Source: JACDAN01 sp963827705
Lineage (GTDB): Bacteria > Actinomycetota > Thermoleophilia > Gaiellales > Gaiellaceae
DNA length: 64,000 bases
NCBI GenBank assembly: GCA_963827705.1
Contig: CAWHBN010000010.1
Coordinates: forward strand, 171,559 to 235,558
Direction of reading: 5' to 3'
Part shown: one piece after another, positions 28,949 to 36,924 of the stretch
How the letters are laid out: each line of letters begins with the position of its first letter
Position numbering within the stretch: the first letter of the stretch is position 1
Notes under the pieces: generated by a model
The model's database searches: none
Told to the model about the DNA's origin: nothing
The model's input: only the letters and a program-made list of their open reading frames with translations
Position numbers and translations under genes: made by a program

Positions 28949-29524
28949 ATGAGACGACTGATCCTGCTGCTCGCACTGGCCGTGCTGGCCATGCCCTCAC
29001 AGGCGCTCGGCAAAGGCCCGAGCGCGGCGACGATGGAGGGCCCCGGCGGAGGTGGCGGCATCACCTTCTCCGGAGACGAGGGCAGCGGCCCGCTCGGCAG
29101 CCTCACCCAGCAGTCCGGCTGGTTCGCCGCCGTCTTCGAGCAGGAACCGAATCCCATGCTCGCCGCCCGCCCGAAGGGCGACCTCGGCCCGAAGTACACC
29201 GTGACCTACACCGTGCCGGGCCTGAACAACGACACGTTGACGATCACCCAGGACGTCTACCCCTACGCGAGCTCCGGGCCGGTGACCTACCTGGCTCCGG
29301 GACAGCCGATCTTCGACATGCAAACCCGGGGAGGCTGGTTCCAGGCCGGACCTGACCTGAAGGAGACGCTCGTCGCGGCGGGTCTTCCGGAGACGGCGCC
29401 CGGAGGTTCGTCCGATGACACGCCCTTCCCGACCACGACCGTCAGCCTGCTCGCCTTCGCACTGCTGCTCGCCGGAGCCACGGCCCTGCTCCTGCGGCGC
29501 CGCGCCCGCCCCGCAGCCGCCTGA
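28949..29524 (+). CDS. Secreted, membrane-anchored protein of unknown function
   Basis: 191 residues from the ATG at 28949 (a GTG at 28940 is an alternative). Signal peptide MRRLILLLALAVLAMPSQA; a Gly-rich stretch (EGPGGGGGITFSG); a beta-rich extracellular domain with YTVTYTVPGLNNDTLTITQD; then a Pro/Thr linker and a C-terminal helix (TVSLLAFALLLAGATALLLR) followed by RRRA, the layout of a wall-spanning anchored protein. No domain recognised. Small inverted repeats fill the 140 bp before it. Confidence 0.65.
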   Translation: MRRLILLLALAVLAMPSQALGKGPSAATMEGPGGGGGITFSGDEGSGPLGSLTQQSGWFAAVFEQEPNPMLAARPKGDLGPKYTVTYTVPGLNNDTLTITQDVYPYASSGPVTYLAPGQPIFDMQTRGGWFQAGPDLKETLVAAGLPETAPGGSSDDTPFPTTTVSLLAFALLLAGATALLLRRRARPAAA

Positions 29525-29547
29525 CCCCCCGCGTAGGATCGGGCCGA

Positions 29548-30390
29548 GTGCACGCGCTCGGCCCGATCGATCTCCGCCACCAGGGCGCCGAGCGCGTGAT
29601 CGGCTGCTACCTGGTCGAGACCTCCGACGGCCTGGCTCTCAACGACTGCGGCCCCTCGGTCTGCTTCCCCGCCCTCGAGGAGGAGCTCGGCCGACGAAGC
29701 CTGTCTGTTTCGGACCTCGACCACCTGCTCCTGAGCCACATCCATCTCGACCACGCGGGTGCGGCCGGCGTCCTCGTCCGCATGAATCCCAAACTCCAGG
29801 TGCACGTCTCCGAGGTAGGAGCGCCGCATCTCGTCGATCCCTCTCGACTCGAGCGGAGCGCGCGGCGGCTCTACGGCGACTCCTTCGACCGGCTCTGGGG
29901 CGAGGTGGCGCCGGTGCCAGAAGAGAACATCGCTCTCCTGCAGCCCGACGTCCTCGGGCTCGAGGCGTTTCCGACCCCCGGACACGCGAGCCACCATGCC
30001 TGTTACCTCGCCCAGGACGGCACGCTCTACGCCGGCGACGCGGCCGGCGTTCGCATCCAGCCGGACCGGTACGCCTGCCCGCCCACCCCGCCGCCCGAGT
30101 TCGACCTCGATACCTGGCTGCGAACGATCGACGAGATCGAGCGGCGCGAGCCGACCCGCCTCGCCCTGATCCACTTCGGCGTCGTCGACGACCCCGGCCC
30201 GCACCTCGACCAGCTCAGGCGCCGGCTCCACGACTGGGCCGCCGAGGACCTGCCGGAGGAGGATTGGCTCCGCCGCCGGAAGGCGGAACGCGAGTCCGAG
30301 AGCGCCGAGCCGGAGACGTACGAGCGGGCAATGCCGCTCTGGCAGTCCTACGCCGGGTTACGCCGCTACTGGGACAAGCTGGAGGCCTGA
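29548..30390 (+). CDS. Metallo-beta-lactamase fold hydrolase
   Basis: 280 residues. MBL motifs: the metal-binding LLLSHIHLDHAGAAGVLVR (HxHxDH), the third His in FPTPGHASHHACYLAQ and Asp in TLYAGDAAGVRI, with the final His in LALIHFGVVDD. GTG at 29548 is 8 nt after TAGGAT. Likely a cytoplasmic hydrolase of a thioester, lactone or phosphodiester; no specific substrate visible. Ends overlapping the convergent glycosyltransferase by 25 bp. Confidence 0.85.
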   Translation: MHALGPIDLRHQGAERVIGCYLVETSDGLALNDCGPSVCFPALEEELGRRSLSVSDLDHLLLSHIHLDHAGAAGVLVRMNPKLQVHVSEVGAPHLVDPSRLERSARRLYGDSFDRLWGEVAPVPEENIALLQPDVLGLEAFPTPGHASHHACYLAQDGTLYAGDAAGVRIQPDRYACPPTPPPEFDLDTWLRTIDEIERREPTRLALIHFGVVDDPGPHLDQLRRRLHDWAAEDLPEEDWLRRRKAERESESAEPETYERAMPLWQSYAGLRRYWDKLEA

Positions 30391-31448
30391 CCCGCAGCGA
30401 CAGGCGAGCCGACGATCGCCTCCCGAAACGCCTCGACGTAGTCGTCGACCATCCGCTCCGGCGAGAACCGCTCCTCCACGTACCGCCTGCACTCGAGCGG
30501 ATCGAGCGCGTCGGACTGCTCGAGCGCCGCGGGCATCTCGCGGTAGTTGTCGACGATGATCCCCGACCGGCCGTGATCGATCACTTCGGGCACCGCACCC
30601 CGCCTCGTCGCGATCACCGGGGTGCCGCAGGCCATCGACTCGATCATCACGAGGCCGAACGGCTCCTCCCATTCGATCGGGAAGAGCGTCGCACGAGCAT
30701 CCTGGAGCAGCTCGACCTTCGTCCCGTGGGAGACCTCGCCGAGGTACTCGATCCCGTGCATGCCGAGATGCGGCTCCACGAACTCGGCGAAGTACCGCTC
30801 CTCCTTCGGCTCCTGCTTCTTCCCGGCGATCTTGAGCGGCAGCTCGAGCTCCATCGCGACTGCGATCGCACGGTGGCAGCCCTTGTCTGCGCTCATGCGG
30901 CCCAGGAAGAGGAGGTACTCGCCCGGGTGCGGCTTGCAGGGGTAGACGGAGAGCTCGAGCGCGTTGGGACAGTTCGCCAGCCACGGAAGGTCTGGCTTCG
31001 GCTTCCGCTGGTTCATCGAGATCGAGATCAGGTGCAGGTCGGGGACCAGGCCGTGGAGCGCCTCGTACATCTCGCCCGGCTCAGCGGTCAGCGGACCGTG
31101 GACCGTGTGGACGACGGGCGTGTCGACGAGGCCCGACATGACGATCCCGAACATCCCCGTGTGCTCGCTGATGACGTCGAACTCGTCGGCGTTCGTGTAG
31201 CAGGGCAGCGTGTGGAGGAGCTCGAAGTGCGAGCGGCCGATCCACTCGCTCGGCGCCGTCTCGAAGACGGCTGAGAGCTTCGCCTTCGTCTGCGAGTCGC
31301 CGGACGCGAAGAGCGTGACGTCGTGACCGGCCTCCGCGAGCCCGTCGGCGAGCAGTGCCACGACCCACTCGATCCCGCCGTAGCCGCTCGGCGGCACCGG
31401 GAACCATGGCGGGCTCACGACCGCGATCCGAAGCTGTTCGTCGCTCAT
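30366..31448 (-). CDS. Glycosyltransferase family 4
   Basis: 360 residues from the ATG at 31448, which overlaps the stop of the upstream glycoside hydrolase (ATGA); the longer open frame above it is the shadow of that gene. GT4 features: the N-terminal IAVVSPPWFPVPPSGYGGIEWVV loop, HTVHGPL, YLLFLGRMSADKGCHRAIA, and the nucleotide-sugar EX7E region FPIEWEEPFGLVMIESMACG. It transfers a sugar from a nucleotide donor in a retaining reaction. Coupling to a debranching-type hydrolase suggests alpha-glucan or trehalose-like metabolism, or a glycoconjugate made under stress. Confidence 0.9.
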   Translation of the reverse strand: MSDEQLRIAVVSPPWFPVPPSGYGGIEWVVALLADGLAEAGHDVTLFASGDSQTKAKLSAVFETAPSEWIGRSHFELLHTLPCYTNADEFDVISEHTGMFGIVMSGLVDTPVVHTVHGPLTAEPGEMYEALHGLVPDLHLISISMNQRKPKPDLPWLANCPNALELSVYPCKPHPGEYLLFLGRMSADKGCHRAIAVAMELELPLKIAGKKQEPKEERYFAEFVEPHLGMHGIEYLGEVSHGTKVELLQDARATLFPIEWEEPFGLVMIESMACGTPVIATRRGAVPEVIDHGRSGIIVDNYREMPAALEQSDALDPLECRRYVEERFSPERMVDDYVEAFREAIVGSPVAAGQASSLSQ

Positions 31449-33514
31449 CCCGGTTGCACCGTCGCCTGTCCGTCCTCCAGCCGAGCTTCCCAGAGCCGGT
31501 CGAATGCTCTCACGCTGGACAGTCTGAGGGATCCAGCCCACGCCGGGAGCTCTGGCGGCGCCACCGACACGAGCGTGTTCTGCTTCCGGTCGGGGCTGAG
31601 CCCGAGCAGAAGCTGGAGGAGGAGCACCGGCGTTCCGGCCGCCCACGCCTGGGGCCGCGCGGCCGTCGGATAGGCGATCGGAAAACGTGTCTCCGTCCGC
31701 GGCATCCCAGCGAATACCTCAGGGAGCTGGTAGTCGAAGTGCCGCGCCGCGGTCAGCATCTGGCGGACGATCCGGTGCGCCTCCGGCCAGCGGCCGTATC
31801 GCGCGAGCCCCCACGCGCAGAGCGAGTTGTCGTGGGGCCAGACCGTGCCGTTGTGGTACGCGAGGGGGTTGTAGGCGCGGTCGAGCGTGGACATCGTGCG
31901 GATCCCCCAGCCCGACCACAGGCTGTCGCCCATCATCTGGTCGACGACGGCGTCCACGCGCTCGTTCGGGACGATCCCGCTCCAGAGCAGATGCCCGACG
32001 TTCGAGCAGAGCGAGTCGACCTGGTTCTTCTCGCCGTCGAGCGCGAGCACGTAGTAGCCGCCGCGCTCATCCGTCCAGAACGCCTCGTTGAACCGCTCGC
32101 GGAGCTCCTCCGCCTCCCGCTCCAGCCGCTCTGCGAGCGCCCTGTCACGCCAGACCTCTCGCGCCAGCTCGGCGGCCCGGACCTTCGCGTCGTAGACGTA
32201 GCCCTGGACCTCGCAGGCGGCGATCGGCGGCTCCGCGGTCCGTCCGTCGGAAAACCGTTGGGAGTCGTGCGAGTCCTTCCACGACTGGTTGTCGAGCCCG
32301 CGGCGGCTGCGCTTCAGGTACTCGACGAAGCCATCGCCGTCGAGGTCGCCGCGCTTGTCGATCCACTCGAGCGCCCGCAGCGCCGGCTCCTTCAGGCTCT
32401 CGACGAGGCTCGCGTCGTCGGTCCAGTGCCAGACCTCGGAGAGCAGGACGAGGTAGAGCGGCGTCGCGTCGACGGTGCCGTAGTAGGTGCCGTGCCACGT
32501 GCGCGCCGCCTTTCCGCGGCGGAGCTCGTGGACGATCTTGCCGGGCTCGGCGTCGCGGGCCGGGTCGTCAGTCGTCGCCTGCAGGTCGCCGAGCACCTGC
32601 AGCGCGGTGACCGCGAGCTCCGGCCCGAACAGCAGTGTCTGGAGGCACGTGATGATGGTGTCCCGGCCGAAGACGGTCATGAACCACGGCATCCCGGCCG
32701 CCGGCAGCTTGCCGACCCCGTCCTCGCGGCCGTGCATCCGGAGAGACGCCAGGTCGGAGACGGAGCGGCCGAACGATTGAGCGAGATCGTCCCAGGTCGC
32801 GCGGAGCTGCGGAACGCGCAGCTGCCAGGCGGCGAGCGACTCCCGGACCCGCGCGAGCTCGTCGCCGAACCGCCGCTCCGCCATGCGAGGGACGACCTGC
32901 GGCCCGTCGAGGAGCGGGACGATGTCCAGCCGGAGATCCCAGCGCTCGCGCGGCTCGAGGTCGAGGCGGTACGACACCTTGCAGTCGTCGACTTCGCCCT
33001 TCCGAGACAGGATCACCTGCGTCCGTGCAGGCACGCCCGTCTCGTCCTCGAGCAGGAATTGGTTGTTCTCCTCGTCGAAGACGCACTTGACGATCGGCGG
33101 CAACGGCTCGGCATGCTCCGGGTCGCCGAGCGCGAAGTCGTAGTCCTTGACGGCGAAGATGTCCGCGAAGTCGCACGCAACCTCGATCCCCAGCTCCAGC
33201 GACACGGACCGCATCCCCTGGTTCTGGACCACGAGTCGGTCCTGCATCGCCTCGCCGATGAAGCGCTCGCGGATGATCGAGACCTCGTCCGCGTCGAGAT
33301 CCTCCGTGCGCGGGTTGCGGAGGTAGAACGCGGCGGAGAAGTAGTCCACCTTGTCCGAGGTCAGCAGCAGCGGGCGCTTGCCGTCGATCGTGAGCTTCAG
33401 GCAGGACAGGAAGCGGGTGTCCTCTGCGAAGAGCCCGCTGGTCGACCAGGTGCCGACGTCTCCGACGTCATCGCAGATGCAGAACGTGGAGCCCTCGAGG
33501 ATCGTGATCGCCAT
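31445..33514 (-). CDS. Amylo-alpha-1,6-glucosidase/MGH1-like glycoside hydrolase
   Basis: 689 residues. Residues about 1-200 are the glycogen-debranching N-terminal beta domain (ILEGSTFCICDDVGDV, GLFAEDTRFLSCLKLTIDG). Residues about 285-660 are the (alpha/alpha)6 catalytic region with MPWFMTVFGRDTIITCLQTL, GEVWHWTDDASLV-like SEVWHWTDDASLVE, NQSWKDSHDSQRF and NPLAYHNGTVWPHDNSLCAWG. Cytoplasmic, acting on alpha-glucans or related oligosaccharides. No clear SD at the ATG. Forms an operon with the GT4 gene. Confidence 0.9.
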   Translation of the reverse strand: MAITILEGSTFCICDDVGDVGTWSTSGLFAEDTRFLSCLKLTIDGKRPLLLTSDKVDYFSAAFYLRNPRTEDLDADEVSIIRERFIGEAMQDRLVVQNQGMRSVSLELGIEVACDFADIFAVKDYDFALGDPEHAEPLPPIVKCVFDEENNQFLLEDETGVPARTQVILSRKGEVDDCKVSYRLDLEPRERWDLRLDIVPLLDGPQVVPRMAERRFGDELARVRESLAAWQLRVPQLRATWDDLAQSFGRSVSDLASLRMHGREDGVGKLPAAGMPWFMTVFGRDTIITCLQTLLFGPELAVTALQVLGDLQATTDDPARDAEPGKIVHELRRGKAARTWHGTYYGTVDATPLYLVLLSEVWHWTDDASLVESLKEPALRALEWIDKRGDLDGDGFVEYLKRSRRGLDNQSWKDSHDSQRFSDGRTAEPPIAACEVQGYVYDAKVRAAELAREVWRDRALAERLEREAEELRERFNEAFWTDERGGYYVLALDGEKNQVDSLCSNVGHLLWSGIVPNERVDAVVDQMMGDSLWSGWGIRTMSTLDRAYNPLAYHNGTVWPHDNSLCAWGLARYGRWPEAHRIVRQMLTAARHFDYQLPEVFAGMPRTETRFPIAYPTAARPQAWAAGTPVLLLQLLLGLSPDRKQNTLVSVAPPELPAWAGSLRLSSVRAFDRLWEARLEDGQATVQPG

Positions 33515-33517
33515 GAG

Positions 33518-34262
33518 CTACGAGTCGCGCAAGATCCTCGAGGGCGAGCTCTGCGCTCGTGCCTTGACCACGAGCTCGTCCACGTTGACGTGCTCCGGCC
33601 GGGTGACCGCAAACGCCACGCACTCGGCGATGTCGTCTGGGGTCAGCGGGTCGACGTTCTCGTAGACCTGCGCTGCGCTCTCGGCGTCGCCTCGGTAACG
33701 GACGAGCGAGAAGCCGGTCTCCACCAGGCCGGGATCGACGAGCGTGATCCGGATCGGCTGGCCGAGCAGGTCCTCGCGCAGCGCATAGGTGAAGCCGCGC
33801 ACCGCGAACTTCGTCGTCACGTACAGCGCCGCCTTCTCGTAGGCCTGGCGGCCCGCGATCGAGCCGACGTTGACGATGTGGGCGCCGTCTCCGAGGTGCG
33901 GCAGGCACAGCCGCGTCATCCGCACGAGGCCGTGGACGTTCGTCTCGATCAGCACCTCCTCGTCCTCCTCCGTGCTCTCGTCGAATGGATCGCGCCCGAG
34001 CGCGAGGCCCTGCGTTGTTCACGAGGATGTCGAGGCCTTCCAGACGGTGAACGGCGCTGGTGACGAAGCTCGCGCTGCTCTCCGCATCCGTCACGTCCAG
34101 CTCCAGCGCGACGAAGCCCTCGCCGAGCTCGGCGAGCCGCTCGAGCCGGCGCGCGCCGACGGCCACCTGCGCTCCTTCTCTGGCGAGCGCACGGGCGGTC
34201 GCCGCGCCGATTCCGCTCGACGCGCCGGTCACGATCGCCCTCTTACCGTCGAGCGCCCCCAC
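33518..34262 (-). CDS. Short-chain dehydrogenase/reductase (frameshifted)
   Basis: Reconstructed 247-residue SDR. The N-terminal part holds the cofactor motif GKRAIVTGASSGIGAATA and LDILVNNAG; the C-terminal part holds NVGSIAGRQAYEKAA and the catalytic YVTTKFAVRGFTYALRED, and IRITLVDPGLVETGF. They are in different frames; a G run at about 34008-34012 with one G too many is the break. The GTG at 34262 lies 8 nt after TAGAGT. The closest style is the classical YdfG-like NADP-dependent oxidoreductases. Its stop is 4 nt from the start of the downstream hydrolase. Confidence 0.85.
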
Positions 34263-34330
34263 GGGCGCGGACTCTACGGATTTGACACGATCCGCTGTGC
34301 TACCGCCGTCGGCACAGAGGAGGCCAGGAG

Positions 34331-34636
34331 ATGTTCGCGCGTGTTGCCCGCTACCAGATCCCCGAGGAGAACCTCGACGACGCCGTCGAAGGGTTCCGGG
34401 AGGCCATCGAGCAGCTCCGCGGGCTCCAGGGCAACTCGGGCGGCTACCTGCTCGTCGACCGCGACAACAGCACCGCACTGACGGTGACCTTCTGGGAGAA
34501 CCGCGCGGCGCTCGAGTCGAGCGATATGGCAGCAAGCAGGCTGCGATCGCAGGCGGTGACCCCGCACGGGGGCGAGATCCAGGCGGTCGACCGCTGCGAG
34601 GTCGCGATCGACTTCTCCGAGCTCTCCAGAGCGTAA
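34331..34636 (+). CDS. Small ABM-domain-like protein
   Basis: 101 residues. FARVARYQIPEENLDDAVEG, GFREAIEQLRGLQGNSGGYLL and TVTFWENRAALESSD give the ferredoxin-like pattern of antibiotic biosynthesis monooxygenase (ABM) domains, often haem-degrading or small oxygenase or sensor proteins. No catalytic assignment can be made. An SD (GGAGGCCAGGAG) precedes the ATG. Confidence 0.75.
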   Translation: MFARVARYQIPEENLDDAVEGFREAIEQLRGLQGNSGGYLLVDRDNSTALTVTFWENRAALESSDMAASRLRSQAVTPHGGEIQAVDRCEVAIDFSELSRA

Positions 34637-34655
34637 GGCCTCAGAAAAAGGTTCG

Positions 34656-34687
34656 CCCCGGACGGATCTGCGGCCAATCCGCCGGGG
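34656..34687 (+). terminator. Hairpin after the ABM-like gene
   Basis: CCCCGG-A-CGGAT pairs with ATCCG-CCGGGG (11 bp, one bulged A) 20 nt downstream of the stop codon. There is no U tract. Confidence 0.5.
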
Positions 34688-34747
34688 CTGACCCAGTCTT
34701 CGGCGCGGCGCCCGTGGGCTTGAACCCATTCGAGGGATGATGCGCGC

Positions 34748-35347
34748 GTGGAGTCGCTGGCCTACGTCCTGACCTCGGGCTGGGCGAGCGGGATCAATGT
34801 CTACGCGACGATCCTCGTCACCGGGCTTCTCGGGCGGTACGGGGGTGTCGAGGGAGTGCCGGACGTCCTCGAGCGAAACGCGGTCCTGCTCCCGGCGGCG
34901 GCGCTGTTCGCGATCGAGTTCGTCGCGGACAAGATTCCCTACGTCGACAACGTCTGGGATGCCGTCCACACGGCGATCCGGCCGACGCTCGGCGCGGTCC
35001 TCGGAGCCCTCCTCGCGGGCGAGGCCAACGACCTCGGGGAGGCGGCCGCGGCGGTGCTCGGAGGAACGACGGCGCTCGCAAGCCACGCCGCGAAGGCGAG
35101 CCTCCGCCTGGCGGTCAACGCCTCGCCCGAGCCCGTCTCCAACATCGTGCTCAGCCTGGCCGAGGACTCCGTGGTCGTCGCCGTCCTCCTCCTCGCGATC
35201 GACCACCCGTGGTGGGCGCTGGCCGTTGCGGCGGTGCTCCTCGTGGGCTCCGCCTCACTCGGCCTCTTCCTGATCGGGAGGATCCGGCAGTTCGTCCGCC
35301 GCCTGCGCGGCCCGCCCGCCCCCGAACCACCGCCGGGGCGGCTCTAG
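34748..35347 (+). CDS. DUF4126 membrane protein
   Basis: 199 residues. Helices at about 5-27 (VLTSGWASGINVYATILVTG), 45-62, 78-92, 95-115, 135-150 and 155-180 with LAVAAVLLVGSASLGLFLIG. The SGWASGINVYATIL start and ADKIPYVDNVWDAVHTAIRP segment are the DUF4126 hallmarks. Inner-membrane protein of unknown function. GTG start; no SD. Convergent, separated by 0 bp, with the GTPase gene behind it. Confidence 0.82.
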   Translation: MESLAYVLTSGWASGINVYATILVTGLLGRYGGVEGVPDVLERNAVLLPAAALFAIEFVADKIPYVDNVWDAVHTAIRPTLGAVLGALLAGEANDLGEAAAAVLGGTTALASHAAKASLRLAVNASPEPVSNIVLSLAEDSVVVAVLLLAIDHPWWALAVAAVLLVGSASLGLFLIGRIRQFVRRLRGPPAPEPPPGRL

Positions 35348-36924
35348 TCGGTAGCGGAAGCAAGCGAGGCGCACAGTCGTTCATGAGCCTCGAGCTCCGA
35401 CTCGACGGGGCCGACCACGAGCTCCTGCGCGGCATCCTCGACCTGCCGGCGCAGAGCGCGTGCGGCCGCGCGCGAGCGTCGGCGCGCGCCGACGCGGTTG
35501 ATGACCCGAGCCAGGAAGGCGAGCACCAGCCCGGCCAGAACACCTCCAAGCAGGAGCAGGGACGGAACGGGGATCCCGCGGAGCTCGGGCGTCGGGAGCA
35601 CGTCGTCGATGCGGAGATAGCCGAGGACGCCGAGGATGAAGAGCCACACTGCACCGACCAGAACCGCGAGCGCCAAGAGGCGCTGAAGCAGGGACGCAAG
35701 ACGCCACCATCGCGGCCGGGTCACGCGAAGATCCGCCCCGCTGACCGCACGTTCGAGCCGATCCGCGATACGGCCCTCATTCGCCGTGGCTGCGTCGCGG
35801 ACGAGCGTGGGCCACGGTGCCGGCAGGCCGGCGACCGCGCGATCGGCGAGATTGCGAGTCGCCGTCGCAACCTGGGCATGCTGCACCTCGCTCGGCGGAG
35901 GAAGCGAGCTGCGGCCCGACTCCGGCGCGCCCTCGGGAGCTCGGTCGCGGAGACGAAGCCGTCGGAGCGGATCCGGCCGCAGGCGACGAACCCAGCGGAC
36001 GAACGGCCAGCCGGTCGCGAGCGCCCCGCGATGCCTGTGCGCGGAATCGACGGCCCGAACGACCCGCGGGACCCCGGCAGCCTCCTCGAGCGCTGCAATG
36101 AGCCGCTCAACGTCGGCGCGCTGGATTCCAGCGGGCTTCCCGTCGCCGCACCACTCGCGCAGCGCGTCGGCGACGGCCGTGACATCCGCAGCGAGCCGAG
36201 CGACTGCCGCGGTGCGAGCCGCGACCCGCTCGGAAAGCAGCCGGCGTAGCGAGTCGAGCCCCTCGCCCGTCCGCGCCGAGACGACCAGCACGGGCATCGC
36301 GGGCAGTCCGTCGTTTGCCAGAAGCCTCGAGACGTCCTCACGCCAGTCGTCGATCTCGCTGGCAGACAGAAGGTCGGCCTGGTTCAGGACGACTGCCATC
36401 GCCGCCCCGTGCGTTTGCATCGGCCGCAGGTAGCGGTCGTGCAATGAAGCGTCCGCGTACTTCTGCGGCTCGACGACCCAGACGACGAGATCGGCGAGCT
36501 CGACGACCCGGTCGACCTCGAGGCGATGCGCGCTCTCGACGGAATCGAAGTCCGGCAGGTCGAGGAGCAAGAGCCCGCGCAGGTCGCCGTCGTCGAGGCG
36601 ATGGCGCCGGGAAATCTCCAGCCAGTCCAGCAGCGCATCCGCGCCGTCACCCCACGCCGCCGCCTGACCCTCCGAGGTCGTCGGCCGACGGCGCCCGACG
36701 GTCGCGAGGTCGGTTCCGGACAGCTCGTTGAAGAGCAGCGACTTGCCGACGCCGGTCGGCCCTGCCAGCGCGACCACTGTCGACTCGACGCCGAGACCGA
36801 GGCGTGCTCCTGCCTTCTCCACGACGGCGCGCGCCGCCTGTACGGCCTCGGGCTCGAGGCGTCCATCCGCCACCTGGACTGCCTCCGCAAGCGCCGTCAG
36901 CCTGCGGTCGAGGCCCCGGCTCAC
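35344..36924 (-). CDS. Dynamin-related/YfjP-like membrane GTPase
   Basis: 526 residues. GTPase motifs: G1 GPTGVGKS at 55-62, the G3-like LLLLDLPDFDSVES, and G4 VLNQADLL. Two C-terminal hydrophobic helices (about 415-435 and 450-475, with VPSLLLLGGVLAGLVLAFLA) anchor it to the membrane. Its ATG overlaps the stop of the first GTPase gene (ATGA), a conserved tandem arrangement in actinobacteria resembling the paired dynamins of Streptomyces. Likely a membrane-remodelling or membrane-protecting GTPase working as a heteromer with its neighbour. Confidence 0.85.
   Translation of the reverse strand: MSRGLDRRLTALAEAVQVADGRLEPEAVQAARAVVEKAGARLGLGVESTVVALAGPTGVGKSLLFNELSGTDLATVGRRRPTTSEGQAAAWGDGADALLDWLEISRRHRLDDGDLRGLLLLDLPDFDSVESAHRLEVDRVVELADLVVWVVEPQKYADASLHDRYLRPMQTHGAAMAVVLNQADLLSASEIDDWREDVSRLLANDGLPAMPVLVVSARTGEGLDSLRRLLSERVAARTAAVARLAADVTAVADALREWCGDGKPAGIQRADVERLIAALEEAAGVPRVVRAVDSAHRHRGALATGWPFVRWVRRLRPDPLRRLRLRDRAPEGAPESGRSSLPPPSEVQHAQVATATRNLADRAVAGLPAPWPTLVRDAATANEGRIADRLERAVSGADLRVTRPRWWRLASLLQRLLALAVLVGAVWLFILGVLGYLRIDDVLPTPELRGIPVPSLLLLGGVLAGLVLAFLARVINRVGARRRSRAAARALRRQVEDAAQELVVGPVESELEAHERLCASLASATD

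Noticed and set aside
31355..34063. 902-codon open frame on the plus strand
   Set aside because: Antisense shadow of the glycoside hydrolase/GT4/SDR genes; Arg/Asp/Glu-rich composition with no domain.
34690..34747. T-arm-like GGTTCAAGCCC on the minus strand, considered as a tRNA or tmRNA end
   Set aside because: No acceptor or anticodon arm can be formed.
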